DNA from: Sporosarcina luteola
GTDB lineage: Bacteria > Bacillota > Bacilli > Bacillales_A > Planococcaceae
Length of the DNA: 64,000 nucleotides
Reading direction: 5' to 3'
NCBI GenBank assembly: GCA_014204635.1
Contig: JACHLS010000013.1
Location: 62,001 to 126,000, forward strand
In this document: positions 15,691-25,174 of the stretch, one piece after another
Position numbering within the stretch: the stretch's first letter is position 1
How the letters are laid out: every line of letters starts with the position of its first letter
Notes under the pieces: generated by a model
What the model was told of the DNA's origin: nothing
Database searches by the model: none
The model's input: the letters and a program-made list of their open reading frames with translations, nothing else
Program-made: the position numbers and the translations under genes

Positions 15691-15712
15691 ATAATACTAG
15701 GTACTAATTATA
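15691..15712 (-). promoter_or_regulatory. FapR operator and -10 box of plsC
   Basis: On the minus strand TATAAT (15707-15712) runs into the inverted repeat TTAGTACCTAGTATTA (15692-15708). The arrangement copies the fabH site at 4585-4607. The -35 box is poor. Confidence 0.8.
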
Positions 15713-16411
15713 GAGTATAAGGGCTTTTTATTCCAGTTTAAGTGAGGCTCCCTTTTTTATATCATTGAAGAAAACAACTGAAGGGATCTTTTTGTAATTT
15801 TAGTATATTATACTTCATTGGAATTAAAGAGTTTTTTCTACAAGCCGCCATATGGTTATGAGTTTATCCCTTGTCTACCTTGAAGGCCAGAGACATGCAA
15901 AAGACTTTCCTCTTTTTCTAACAAGACTGCTGTTGACAGAAAAAATTACTTTCCTTTATCATTTCGTTTACTTTCTTTTTACTTTCATTTATTAAGATGA
16001 GAGTATCAATTGTTCTAAGGTAATTCCGATAAAGATCAGACAAACCTTAAGGGAACCTTAAATTTATCTTAAAATGTTATGAACTTACAGAAATTCAGCA
16101 ACATTTTTCTACATAATCCGTCAATACTGTGTTAAAAATATATTTGACAGATTTAGATGGTCATGCGCCTCAGGACTTAGATTAAATTATTTCCAAGGTC
16201 TGTTTTTTGCAAATCATTGATGAGGTACGATGAACTCAACTAAACTCCGAAATTTGTTCATGCCAATTTAAATGTACAAAATGCTTTATTCAACTTCTGA
16301 AATCTATATGGCAAGTAATCTATATACCTTCAGATTTTTTGGTGTTTGGCAAACATGCTGCGTGCAGTAAATGAGCAAGTTTTAAAAAACTTGAATAAAG
16401 GAGGTGGACAA
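15713..16411. other. Long leader/intergenic region upstream of dlt
   Basis: No protein gene is supported in these 700 bases. The region holds the three 11-bp repeats at 16041-16073, a TTGACA at about 16145 without a matching -10 box, and a small palindrome CAAGTTTT/AAAACTTG at 16376-16393 close to the dltX ribosome binding site. The dlt promoter must lie here but I cannot place it with confidence. Confidence 0.5.
16041..16073 (-). promoter_or_regulatory. Three 11-bp repeats with TTAAGGTT core upstream of dlt
   Basis: Read on the minus strand the units are TTTAAGATAAA, TTTAAGGTTCC and CTTAAGGTTTG, directly abutting. The two last match the repeats at 9450-9471 and 11593-11614. No -10 box is found at the matching distance, so the site may act on the plus-strand dlt promoter from the other orientation. 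Confidence 0.5.
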
Positions 16412-16555
16412 ATGCAATCCATTAGGTGGAAAGAACATGAGCTTTTCCGTTTGATCGGACTTACCCTGTTTTATTTTACTATTTTGGTATTACTATTTTT
16501 GATTCACGGCTTCCATGACATGGATGCAGGGGCTTTCATTTACACAGAATTTTAG
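16412..16555 (+). CDS. dltX: DltX, teichoic acid D-alanylation small membrane protein
   Basis: A 47-residue protein with one membrane helix (LTLFYFTILVLLFLIHGF) and the conserved C-terminal end AGAFIYTEF, the hallmark of DltX, which passes D-alanine at the outer membrane face together with DltB and DltD. The ATG at 16412 has AGGAGGTG just before it; an upstream in-frame ATG at 16346 has no site. First gene of the dlt operon. Confidence 0.92.
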   Translation: MQSIRWKEHELFRLIGLTLFYFTILVLLFLIHGFHDMDAGAFIYTEF

Positions 16556-16572
16556 ATAAAGGAGATTGTCCG

Positions 16573-18045
16573 ATGGTTAGTATTTTAGCAGCAATAGAAC
16601 AAGCGGCTCGCAAGCATCCCGCGAAAACCGCTTATCAAGTAGATCAAGTTATTTTGACATATAGCGATCTTTGGCATTTTTCTGATCGCGTTGCGCATTC
16701 CATTATGAAACTTGGTTTACAGAGACAGCAACCGATTATTGTGTATGGGCATATGTCCCCTTTTCAAATCGTTGCCTTTTTAGGAGCTGTCAAGGCAGGT
16801 CATCCCTATATTCCTGTCGATTCATCCATACCGTCTGAGAGATTGCAAACGATCATTGCAGCTTCCGATGCAAAGTTACTACTTTCAACCGAACCACTAC
16901 ATACAAATATTTCGATTCCAGTTACAGCAGTTGAGGATATGATTGCACAACCGTCCAACGAGCCGGTGCAGCCAAGTTGTTGGGTTCGAGACGAAGAGAT
17001 CTACTATATAATTTATACATCTGGTTCGACCGGAAAACCGAAAGGAGTGCAAATAACGGCTAGTAATTTGGCCAGTTTCGTTACTTGGATGCAAGAGAAC
17101 TTTCCTATTCAGGAATCCAGTGTGTTTTTGAATCAAGCTCCTTATTCTTTCGATTTATCTGTCATGGATTTGTATCCTGCACTCGTTGGTGGCCATACGC
17201 TTCATGCAATCACCCAAGAGCAAATTGCAAATCCAAAAGACCTGTTTGATTCGTTAGCTGGATCGAACAGCACGGTATGGACTTCTACCCCCTCTTTCGC
17301 GAAAATGTGTCTGATGAATAAAGAGTGGAACCAAGACTTGATGCCAGCCCTGACTACCTTTTTGTTCTGTGGTGAAGTGCTTCCGCCTTCCGTTGTCAAA
17401 GAAATCATGCAACGCTTTCCACACGCTGGCATTTATAATTTGTACGGCCCTACTGAAACAACGGTAGCTGTATCCTACGTAAAAGTGACAGAAGAGCTTG
17501 TCGATCAATTTGAACAATTACCGATCGGACCGCTGTCGAATCCCAATATCTCCTTATTGGAAGATGGAGAAATTGTAATTTCGGGCCCAACCGTCAGTGC
17601 TGGATATCTCAAAGCTCCTGAACTTACAGCAAAATCCTTTCAACTGCTAAATGGAAAACGTATGTATAAAACTGGCGATCTAGGGTATGAAAAAGATGGA
17701 TATCTATTTTTTTCTGGACGTAAGGATTATCAGATTAAGCTACATGGATATCGTTTGGAAACCGAAGAAATTGAAAAGCAAATTGGGAATTTGCCACCCG
17801 TTTCCGATTGTGTTGTTCTTCCGATCGTAAAAGATGATGAAATTGTTTCCCTAAGTACGTATGTAGTCCTTCAGGAGCCCTTAACAGATTCGGCTTTTAA
17901 AATGACAAAGCAGCTGAAATCCGCGTTATCGGACTATTTGCCGTCCTATATGATTCCGAAAACGTTCAAATATGTAGAGGCGCTACCGCTAAATCCAAAT
18001 GGCAAAGTTGATCGTAAACGATTGGCGGCTTGGGAAACAGTATGA
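16573..18045 (+). CDS. dltA: D-alanine--poly(phosphoribitol) ligase subunit DltA
   Basis: The 490-residue adenylation enzyme activates D-alanine with ATP and loads it on DltC. It has the P-loop YTSGSTGKPKG (about 148-158), NLYGPTETTVAVSY, YKTGDLGYEKDGYLFFSGR and the C-terminal catalytic lysine in NPNGKVDRKRL. The start at 16573 has AAGGAG upstream. Its stop codon overlaps the dltB start (ATGA), so the two are translationally coupled. Confidence 0.97.
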   Translation: MVSILAAIEQAARKHPAKTAYQVDQVILTYSDLWHFSDRVAHSIMKLGLQRQQPIIVYGHMSPFQIVAFLGAVKAGHPYIPVDSSIPSERLQTIIAASDAKLLLSTEPLHTNISIPVTAVEDMIAQPSNEPVQPSCWVRDEEIYYIIYTSGSTGKPKGVQITASNLASFVTWMQENFPIQESSVFLNQAPYSFDLSVMDLYPALVGGHTLHAITQEQIANPKDLFDSLAGSNSTVWTSTPSFAKMCLMNKEWNQDLMPALTTFLFCGEVLPPSVVKEIMQRFPHAGIYNLYGPTETTVAVSYVKVTEELVDQFEQLPIGPLSNPNISLLEDGEIVISGPTVSAGYLKAPELTAKSFQLLNGKRMYKTGDLGYEKDGYLFFSGRKDYQIKLHGYRLETEEIEKQIGNLPPVSDCVVLPIVKDDEIVSLSTYVVLQEPLTDSAFKMTKQLKSALSDYLPSYMIPKTFKYVEALPLNPNGKVDRKRLAAWETV

Positions 18046-19205
18046 CGCCCTACGGTAATATTTTATTTTTCATCATCATCGGATTCTTGTTGCTGCCAAC
18101 CATTTTGGCAGGTCTTCGCGGAAAACCAGCTAAAGGCTATAATATTTTTATCTCAATTATCGTTTTAGCGCTTATATTCGGGAATTCTCTTACTGGCTCA
18201 ATTTCACTTATCCTATTTACAGTATTTCAGTTATTCTTAATCATCGGATACCAAACATATCGCTTTCAGAAAAATAACAGCTACGTGTTCATCAGTGCTG
18301 TACTGCTGTCCATTCTGCCGCTTGTGCTGGTGAAGGTTCTCCCACTGCTTGGCCTTCATCATGTATTTGGATTTTTAGGTGTGTCCTATATTACCTTTAA
18401 ATCGGTACAAATGATTATGGAAACACGAGATGGCTTACTGAAAGAGAAGATCTCACTGATAGAGCTTGCTTATTTCTTATTGTTCTTTCCAACCGTTTCA
18501 TCAGGGCCCATTGATCGGTGGCGGCGTTTTCGTAAAGATCTGCATACCGTACCGTCAAGTCAAGAGTACCAAAAACTATTATTGAGCGGGATTAATTATA
18601 TATTTGTAGGCTTTTTATACAAATTTATTTTAGCGTATTTGATCTATAATTATGCGGTCGTTTTTTTACCAGATCAAACGTATAACTATTTGACACCTTT
18701 TCAAGGACAAATCGCGTATATGTATGCGTATAGCTTTTATCTATTTTTTGACTTTGCAGGCTACAGTGCGTTTGCTGTCGGTGTCAGTCGCATTATGGGG
18801 ATCCAAACGCCTATTAACTTCAACCGCCCCTTTGCGAGTCGCAATATTAAAGACTTTTGGAACCGTTGGCATATGAGCCTTTCATTCTGGTTTAGAGATT
18901 ACGTCTATATGCGCTTCGTCCTTTGGATGACAAAGAAGAAATGGATTCAGAACAAATATACGGTTTCCTATATCGGTTTCTTTTTATTGTTCTTTTTAAT
19001 GGGGATTTGGCATGGATTAGAGTGGCACTTTGTCGTTTACGGCCTGTATCATGCCCTATTAATTGTCAGTTTTGATAAATTTGAACGCTGGAACAAAAAG
19101 CATAAGCTTTGGCCGAAAAATAAATGGACACAGGCATTCGGCGTGTTCCTCACTTTTAACGCAGTATGCTTTGGTTTCTATATCTTTTCAGGAATATTAT
19201 TCTAA
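18042..19205 (+). CDS. dltB: D-alanyl transfer membrane protein DltB (MBOAT family)
   Basis: The 387-residue polytopic membrane protein belongs to the MBOAT acyltransferases. Conserved parts are SSGPIDRWRRF, FWNRWHMSLSFWFRDYVYMR and the catalytic histidine region MGIWHGLEWHFVVYGLYHA. It moves D-alanine from DltC across the membrane. The ATG at 18042 overlaps the dltA stop; a longer frame from 18030 is not needed. Confidence 0.97.
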   Translation: MTPYGNILFFIIIGFLLLPTILAGLRGKPAKGYNIFISIIVLALIFGNSLTGSISLILFTVFQLFLIIGYQTYRFQKNNSYVFISAVLLSILPLVLVKVLPLLGLHHVFGFLGVSYITFKSVQMIMETRDGLLKEKISLIELAYFLLFFPTVSSGPIDRWRRFRKDLHTVPSSQEYQKLLLSGINYIFVGFLYKFILAYLIYNYAVVFLPDQTYNYLTPFQGQIAYMYAYSFYLFFDFAGYSAFAVGVSRIMGIQTPINFNRPFASRNIKDFWNRWHMSLSFWFRDYVYMRFVLWMTKKKWIQNKYTVSYIGFFLLFFLMGIWHGLEWHFVVYGLYHALLIVSFDKFERWNKKHKLWPKNKWTQAFGVFLTFNAVCFGFYIFSGILF

Positions 19206-19239
19206 TTTAGCTTCAGCTAGAGAAAAAGGAGAATTTTAA

Positions 19240-19473
19240 ATGGAAAAACAACAAATTTTAGATATGCTAGTAGATATTTGCGAGGATGATATCATTTTAG
19301 AAAATCCGGATATTGATTTATTTGAGGAAGGGCTGTTAGATTCGTTCGGCACTATTAATCTATTAGTAGAAATAGATAACCGCTTTGACATTTCGGTGCC
19401 CATTACTGATTTTGATCGGGAAGAATGGAATACGCCAAATCGCATAGCAGGGAAATTAGCTGAGAGACAATGA
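19240..19473 (+). CDS. dltC: D-alanyl carrier protein DltC
   Basis: The 77-residue acyl-carrier-type protein has the phosphopantetheine serine at 35 in GLLDSFGTINLLVEID. It carries D-alanine as a thioester between DltA and DltB. The start has AAAAGGAG upstream, and its last codons overlap the dltD start. Confidence 0.97.
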   Translation: MEKQQILDMLVDICEDDIILENPDIDLFEEGLLDSFGTINLLVEIDNRFDISVPITDFDREEWNTPNRIAGKLAERQ

Positions 19474-20648
19474 TCAAGAAAGGCTTTCTCTCACTATTCA
19501 TTGCCTTTTTTCTGTTTGCTCTTGTTGTATTCTTTCCAAATTCCTGGATCAAATCCTGGATTCCTGAGGGGCATGTCGAGCAAGCTAAAACCAGCTTGTC
19601 TCCCCTTGTTTTTCAAGGGATTTATTTACAAGAACGCATGTTGCAGGAGCCGAATGCCCTGCCGTTATACGGATCATCCGAAGTGAATCGATTTGATCCC
19701 TTCCATCCCTATAATTACGCGAGAGCTACGGATGCCCCGTACTCGACATTTATGATTGGACGCGGCGGGATGCAGTCGATCACCCATTTTTTAAATTTCG
19801 CCGCACAGGAGGAAAATTTAAAGGATAAAAAAATCGTATTTATTATTTCACCACAATGGTTTACGAAAAAAGGGATGCCTGAACTTCACTTGGCACCTAA
19901 CTATTCTTTACTGCACGCCTATGATTTAGCATACAATGAAGATCTCGATGAAGAACTCCGCAATCGGGGTATGAAGCGCTTGCTTGAATTCAACACGGTA
20001 AACCGGGATCATCTGCTGAAAATAATCTATGAATACAAAATATCGGATGGGCAGGAAAGAAAAATTATCGGGCCGCTTGCAGTGATGGCGGGCCATTTTA
20101 AAAAGGCACTCTTAGAAAAAAAGGACCTATATTATTCGCTTTTCCCGAAAAAACCTCATGAATTAAAAAGCAATGACATGCTAGTCGCAAATCAAACATT
20201 CGAGCAACAATTGCAGAACGCTGAAGAGTATGGCAAAAAACGAGTCACTAATGAATTTATGATTGAAGATAAATTTTATAAACGACTTGAAAATTCGGGT
20301 ATCTCCAGAATGAAAGGAATGCGAAAAAACGAAGATTATACAAATTCCCCAGAATATGAAGATTTTCAACTCGTCATTGACCTGTTGAAGGATGCGGGTG
20401 CTAAACCTTTATTTGTATCAATTCCTGTGAATGGCTATTGGTATGACTATAACGAGTATCCTGAGGAACGCCGCCAGAAATACTATGATAAAATGAATCA
20501 AGTGTTAACAGAGGCGAACGTAGATTTTGTTGATTTCACCGCCCATGAATACGATCCTTATTTTATTATGGATACCATTCATATTGCATGGAAGGGCTGG
20601 GTATATCTTGATCGGGAGTTAGATCAATATTGGGCGCAAACCTACTAA
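19470..20648 (+). CDS. dltD: D-alanyl-lipoteichoic acid biosynthesis protein DltD
   Basis: The 392-residue protein has one N-terminal membrane anchor (7-24) and an extracytoplasmic SGNH-like hydrolase domain. The catalytic serine is in YGSSEVNRFDPFHP (about 69-70) and the Asp/His pair is in MDTIHIAWKGW near the C-terminus. It completes D-alanine transfer to lipoteichoic acid outside. It overlaps dltC by 4 bases and is the last gene of the operon; a strong terminator follows. Confidence 0.96.
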   Translation: MIKKGFLSLFIAFFLFALVVFFPNSWIKSWIPEGHVEQAKTSLSPLVFQGIYLQERMLQEPNALPLYGSSEVNRFDPFHPYNYARATDAPYSTFMIGRGGMQSITHFLNFAAQEENLKDKKIVFIISPQWFTKKGMPELHLAPNYSLLHAYDLAYNEDLDEELRNRGMKRLLEFNTVNRDHLLKIIYEYKISDGQERKIIGPLAVMAGHFKKALLEKKDLYYSLFPKKPHELKSNDMLVANQTFEQQLQNAEEYGKKRVTNEFMIEDKFYKRLENSGISRMKGMRKNEDYTNSPEYEDFQLVIDLLKDAGAKPLFVSIPVNGYWYDYNEYPEERRQKYYDKMNQVLTEANVDFVDFTAHEYDPYFIMDTIHIAWKGWVYLDRELDQYWAQTY

Positions 20649-20651
20649 TTG

Positions 20652-20695
20652 CAAGACAGTCTTCAGTGATTTAGCACTGAGACTGTCTTATTTTA
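20652..20695 (+). terminator. Terminator of the dlt operon
   Basis: A stem of about 17 bp (AAGACAGTCT 20653-20662 paired with AGACTGTCTT 20680-20689, with TCAGTG/CACTGA inside) precedes TATTTTACTTTA. Confidence 0.88.
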
Positions 20696-20713
20696 CTTTA
20701 CTTATTTTATGTA

Positions 20714-21015
20714 ATGGCAGAGCTTACAGATGGCTTTGTCGCTTTGCCAGCCGGGCCGGGAACCTAAGAAGAATTCTTTGATATTTTTCCTGGGCTCAAT
20801 TGGGGCTTCATAAAAAACCTTGTGGTCTTCTAAACATAAATCATTACTATGATCCTCTAGTCGAACTGTTTCATCATATGACAAAGGAACAATTTTTACA
20901 CGAAACGTACTGTTCTATGGCTCTTGTAGAGGAAGAACCAAGTCGTTTATTAGAAAAGTTCACTTTATATGTACCACCGGCCATAAAAACGTACATAAAT
21001 GAGAAACAGATATAA
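20714..21015 (+). pseudogene. LOG-family (YvdD-like) cytokinin riboside monophosphate phosphoribohydrolase, 3' remnant
   Basis: Two frames together match the C-terminal half of LOG/TIGR00730 proteins. The first reads MAELTDGFVALPAGPGT then a TAA then EEFFDIF, corresponding to the PGGxGTxEE active-site motif, which is itself damaged. The second, from 20800, reads GLHKKPCGLLNINHYYDPL and ends in SRLLEKFTLYVPPAI. The N-terminal half is absent. Several independent lesions (a stop codon, a frameshift and motif loss) show true decay rather than one sequencing error. Confidence 0.82.
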
Positions 21016-21020
21016 AAGCG

Positions 21021-21060
21021 AACAACAGACCAAGCTGCCAGCATTTGGTCTGTTGTTTTT
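21021..21060 (+). terminator. Intrinsic terminator after the LOG remnant
   Basis: AACAACAGACCAA (21021-21033) pairs perfectly with 21045-21057 and is followed by TTTTT. Confidence 0.85.
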
Positions 21061-21101
21061 CCGCCCACTCTTCAAATCTCCTTATCAAGTTGAATACAGT
21101 T

Positions 21102-21866
21102 CTAGATGCCAATCTCCCTCAATTGCTCCGTAATCATTTCAATCCTCTTGCCATCGTCCCCTCTTCCCTCTTTATTTTTCGAAAGTTTTAATTCGCGAAC
21201 AATTTTTCCATCCAGCATTAACAAGATGCGCTCTGCCCGGGCAGCTACTTTCACATCGTGCGTAACAAGCAAAATGGCTATTCCTTCCTGATTGATCTCA
21301 GAAAATATATTCATAATTCCCTGTGCAGATGTCGAGTTGAGTGCCCCTGTAGGTTCGTCGGCAAATAGGATATCCGGATTGTTCATTAGAGCTCTACAGA
21401 TCCCGGCTCTTTGAAGCTGTCCTCCCGAAACTTTTGATATGTCACGGTCTTTGAGCCCTGCAATACCTACCCTTTCCATGAGTGCTTCTGCTTTTTGCGT
21501 AATAGATGCGACATTTTTTCTGTTATCCTTTACGGAAGGTAGAATAATGTTGTCGAGCATATTCAAATTATGCAGCATGGTCGGCTGTTGAAAAACGATT
21601 CCCATTTTTCTTCTCCGTAGATCAGACAGCTCCTTCTCCCGCAGTTCTGATATATCCCTTCCATTCATCAACACGCGTCCACCCGTTATTTCATCCATCC
21701 CGCTTAAAGCGAACAGCAGCGTCGATTTTCCTGATCCGGAAGGTCCCATAATTGTAACGAATTCTCCTTGGTCAATTTCTATAGAGACATGGTCGAGGAT
21801 GGTTCGCTTTTCATTCCCTTCACTGAATGATTTAACAATTTGATCACCGATTAAGAGCTTTTTCAT
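21102..21866 (-). CDS. ABC transporter ATP-binding protein (LolD/MacB type)
   Basis: The 254-residue ATPase has Walker A GPSGSGKST, Q-loop VFQQPTMLHNLNM, signature SGGQLQR, Walker B ILFADEPTGALN and H-loop THD. The spacing and the ADEPTGALN form are those of the MacB/LolD family, which pairs with FtsX-like permeases. It lies 4 bases after the permease gene and must form a complex with it. In bacilli such pairs export peptides or give resistance to peptide antibiotics; the substrate is not known. Confidence 0.93.
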   Translation of the reverse strand: MKKLLIGDQIVKSFSEGNEKRTILDHVSIEIDQGEFVTIMGPSGSGKSTLLFALSGMDEITGGRVLMNGRDISELREKELSDLRRRKMGIVFQQPTMLHNLNMLDNIILPSVKDNRKNVASITQKAEALMERVGIAGLKDRDISKVSGGQLQRAGICRALMNNPDILFADEPTGALNSTSAQGIMNIFSEINQEGIAILLVTHDVKVAARAERILLMLDGKIVRELKLSKNKEGRGDDGKRIEMITEQLREIGI

Positions 21867-21869
21867 AGT

Positions 21870-24188
21870 CTACCCCTTTATATTTCCGGAAATTGTCAAC
21901 CGACCTGCCCCCAACGCGCCAACAACAGTAGCAATCAGCACGAAGCTGATTAGCAACAGTGGACTAAACAGATAGGCAGTAATTGGATTGATTGTGAATT
22001 GGAAGGTTGAGGCTCCAAACGAGGAGATCAATCCGCCGGCTATCATTTCTCCGAGCGTGTTTGCTAAAATTGTGCCTACAAAAATACCAATCACTAAAAT
22101 GAATACCGAGCGTGAAATGTACTGCGTTTGAATATCCGAATTGGTAAAACCAATCGCTTTTAAAACAGATATCGAATACCTATCTTTTGCGATCAGCATT
22201 TTCATAAATAATAGTGTAATGACTACCGATAGAATTAACGCAACTGCAATAGCCGAATAGGTTGCCTTGCCGACAGAATTCATCGTGGAACCAAATGTTT
22301 GCAAGATATATTGGTTTATATTGGACACCTTTGCGTAACTAAATTTACTAGCGTATTCTGAAACTTTACTTTCAATAAGAATTGGATCTGCAAGTTTCGC
22401 GGCGAATACCACCCACATACTTTCTGCCGTATTGTCATCAAAGACAGCTTTTGCAGTCTTACCTCCATTGGTAATATCGGAATAAATGCCGCTGACTGTC
22501 AGATCTTGTTCCATCCCATGTATGACAACTGGGACGGTGTCTCCTACCTTTCTGGCCAATTCTTCTGCATTTAGAACCGAAAGAGCAATCTCATCTTCGG
22601 CAATTGGTGCCCTTCCTTCTGAATACTCTACTGGAAATTGAGAATGATCGCCTATTTCAATTTTTATTGTTTCCTCGGTGCCATCTTTCAACCTCATCTT
22701 AAATGTTTTGGTTGTAAACATAGCATACTTTGAAATCGTATTGTCATTTTGCATCATATTACGAATCTCCGAGGATTTCCCTACAATATTTTCTGTCTGC
22801 TGAACATCTATTCGTAAATCACTTTTACCTATCCCCATATATTTAATAAAATCATCCGAGGAAATGGTGTTGTAAAGATTTTGCGGAACAATCATCATAA
22901 AAGTTGAAATAACAAGTACTGCGAGCATTGTGCCGTATAATCTTTTCCTCGTTAGGACATCTTTGATTCCCAGATAAATATTAGCAGTAAGCAGTTTCTT
23001 GTCGCGGAGGCGAAAGCCCTTTGTCCTCTGAGTTTTATCCTGCGACATTCCAAACCGAATTGCTTCGGCGGCAGAGATTTTGTGAAACCTTTTCAGGACT
23101 CCGTTTACGTAGACAAGTATGGCAGTAAATACAAACAGACTACCGAGAACCCCAAATAACCATCCAAGAGAAGCATTTTCGCTTTCCCCCATATAAAGAC
23201 GGATATTAGCTAGAAGAACTCCTTGGAATAGAAAAGATAGCAAAAACCCAAGAATACTGCCCATTGCTGCAATAAACGCATATTTCCCTAAATACATCCT
23301 TTTTATATCTGATACACGCAGCCCTATTGCTTTCATAACGCCTATTTCCCGGTAATCTTCTTCAATTTTCGTAAGCAGCGTAAAACGGATACACATGAAA
23401 GCGATCGCAACGACAAGTAAGCTGACGAGGATGATGACTCCGATCATCATGCCATCGGAAATGGCGTTTATTGTTTTAAAGAGTGGATAAGTTAGTGTGG
23501 GTCCGTTCGTTTCAAGATCTGCCAAGGCATACGCAGTTTCAAATTCCTTGAGCTGTGAAAAATCGACTAATCTAAATTCAATCAAATATTCTATGCTTCC
23601 ACGGTTTTGCAAGTCTTCAAAGTCATTCGGGCTAATCAGAAACCTCTTAGAAGAAGCAAGCGAGGAATTCATCTGGGAATCACGTAGAAAACCTGCAACA
23701 GTAAAAAGCTTCCCACTAATGACTGCCTCGTCTCCCACTTTTGTTATGCCATCTTTCCAATAACTTATCGGGACATAGAGCTCTCCGTCATTTACCTGAA
23801 TGATGTTTCCATTCAAATCAAGTAGATAATCAAATTTCTCGCTTTGAACACTAAACCCGTTATCCTGGACATGATTGACTAACGAATGGTTGCCAAAACG
23901 TATTTGCGAACCATCGATGTTGAGAAATTTGAGCACTTGAAACTCCTGGACATTGTCGTGCTGCTCCGCAAATTCTTCTAGCCGGGCAAGATCAATATCT
24001 CCCCTATGCATTTGCATGAAATGCGGAGTCTCCGACCGTTTCATAAGTGTATCAATCGCACCTGAAAGATGAATAACAAGCACCGCTGCAAGAGAGACAA
24101 GCATTGCTGCGGCCGCAATAAATAGGGTGGTTGCTAACGTGATCAATCTGCTTTTTGACATATCATTGCGGATCATTCGGGAATACAT
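21870..24188 (-). CDS. FtsX-like ABC transporter permease
   Basis: The 772-residue permease has one N-terminal helix, an extracytoplasmic domain of about 200 residues, a three-helix FtsX domain (about 250-370), a second helix plus extracytoplasmic domain, and a second FtsX domain (about 640-765). The two halves carry the usual EEDYREIGVMKAIGL and DRYSISVLKAIGFTNSDI motifs. It starts at ATG 24188 behind GAGGTGA and is translated together with the ATPase gene. The TetR gene immediately upstream is a likely regulator. Confidence 0.92.
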   Translation of the reverse strand: MYSRMIRNDMSKSRLITLATTLFIAAAAMLVSLAAVLVIHLSGAIDTLMKRSETPHFMQMHRGDIDLARLEEFAEQHDNVQEFQVLKFLNIDGSQIRFGNHSLVNHVQDNGFSVQSEKFDYLLDLNGNIIQVNDGELYVPISYWKDGITKVGDEAVISGKLFTVAGFLRDSQMNSSLASSKRFLISPNDFEDLQNRGSIEYLIEFRLVDFSQLKEFETAYALADLETNGPTLTYPLFKTINAISDGMMIGVIILVSLLVVAIAFMCIRFTLLTKIEEDYREIGVMKAIGLRVSDIKRMYLGKYAFIAAMGSILGFLLSFLFQGVLLANIRLYMGESENASLGWLFGVLGSLFVFTAILVYVNGVLKRFHKISAAEAIRFGMSQDKTQRTKGFRLRDKKLLTANIYLGIKDVLTRKRLYGTMLAVLVISTFMMIVPQNLYNTISSDDFIKYMGIGKSDLRIDVQQTENIVGKSSEIRNMMQNDNTISKYAMFTTKTFKMRLKDGTEETIKIEIGDHSQFPVEYSEGRAPIAEDEIALSVLNAEELARKVGDTVPVVIHGMEQDLTVSGIYSDITNGGKTAKAVFDDNTAESMWVVFAAKLADPILIESKVSEYASKFSYAKVSNINQYILQTFGSTMNSVGKATYSAIAVALILSVVITLLFMKMLIAKDRYSISVLKAIGFTNSDIQTQYISRSVFILVIGIFVGTILANTLGEMIAGGLISSFGASTFQFTINPITAYLFSPLLLISFVLIATVVGALGAGRLTISGNIKG

Positions 24189-24363
24189 ACGTCACCTCTA
24201 TGCCTTGATTTTTTATCGATCGTAAGTTAAACAACTGCTGTTTCGCATCACCATATCTCCAGATTCATCATGATAAATCTCTAGCTTCCGCCTCTCCCCT
24301 GCCTGCAAAAAAATGCACGAGTGAAATGATGAATGCCCGCTTTCTTAAATTGACAAAGTTAGA

Positions 24364-24389
24364 TTGAACATACTAATTGAACATACTAT
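24364..24389. repeat. Short tandem duplication (13 bp, two copies)
   Basis: TTGAACATACTAA at 24364-24376 is repeated as TTGAACATACTAT at 24377-24389, between the permease and the tetR-type gene. It could be a chance duplication or an operator half-site pair. Confidence 0.5.
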
Positions 24390-24402
24390 ATCGTTGCCCA
24401 CG

Positions 24403-25044
24403 TTAACCATTGATATTTTCATCTTCAATTGCGAATATATTCAACGTATCCATCAGGCTTCCACTTTCCGCACCAAGCAACCTTTCCACATTAAACACGA
24501 ATGCCTGAATCCGCAAACCACGCTCTTCGTTTGTCATTTGAATCAAATCATCATCAAAAACTGTATTTGCATACGTCACTACCATTTCCATACACTCATA
24601 CGGAAACGGCGTATTAAACATTCCCAGCTCGATCCCTTCACGAATCATTCCCGTCAGAATCGGCGTAAGGCCCTGGATGATGACCCTCTGGATTTTCTGA
24701 TGCATCAGTGCATTCTGCGGTCTGTGAATATGATCCATGATTTCCTCACTGCTTCCGCCACTTAAGCTCATCGATCTAACCACATGTAAGATTCGATCCA
24801 GTACAGGGATATCTTTGTTTTCAGCAATCTCTGTCGCTCCACTTAAGAGACGATCGCTATACCTATCAATCAAAGCATCCATTATATCTTCCTTTGATTT
24901 GAAATGATGATATAGCGTTCCCCTGGCAATGCCAACATTCTCCAGAATATCGTTTGTGCTTGTGCCATCAAAGCCCTTTTGAGCAAATAGCATATCTGCT
25001 GCATCTATAATTTCATTCCTGCGTTCTTCCGCATCTTTTCTCAT
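24403..25044 (-). CDS. TetR/AcrR family transcriptional regulator
   Basis: The 213-residue protein has the TetR N-terminal DNA-binding domain: RRNEIIDAADMLFAQKGFDG, then TSTNDILENVGIARGTLYHHF and KSKEDIMDALI. The C-terminal ligand domain is not diagnostic. The ATG at 25044 follows GGAGGAG. It is transcribed in the same direction as, and upstream of, the ABC exporter genes (gap of 214 bases), and is likely their local regulator. Confidence 0.9.
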   Translation of the reverse strand: MRKDAEERRNEIIDAADMLFAQKGFDGTSTNDILENVGIARGTLYHHFKSKEDIMDALIDRYSDRLLSGATEIAENKDIPVLDRILHVVRSMSLSGGSSEEIMDHIHRPQNALMHQKIQRVIIQGLTPILTGMIREGIELGMFNTPFPYECMEMVVTYANTVFDDDLIQMTNEERGLRIQAFVFNVERLLGAESGSLMDTLNIFAIEDENING

Positions 25045-25174
25045 TAGCTCCTCCTTACCGACCGACTGCCTGTCTATATAAGTATAGCATCTTTTTATCC
25101 GCTGTCTAGTAAGTTCATAAACTATTTAAAATCAAAAAAAATCCATTAATACGATGGATTTAAGTAACACTACA

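Noticed and set aside
16140..16170. dlt promoter at the TTGACA near 16145
   Set aside because: No -10 box at 16-18 bp spacing, so the promoter was not annotated.
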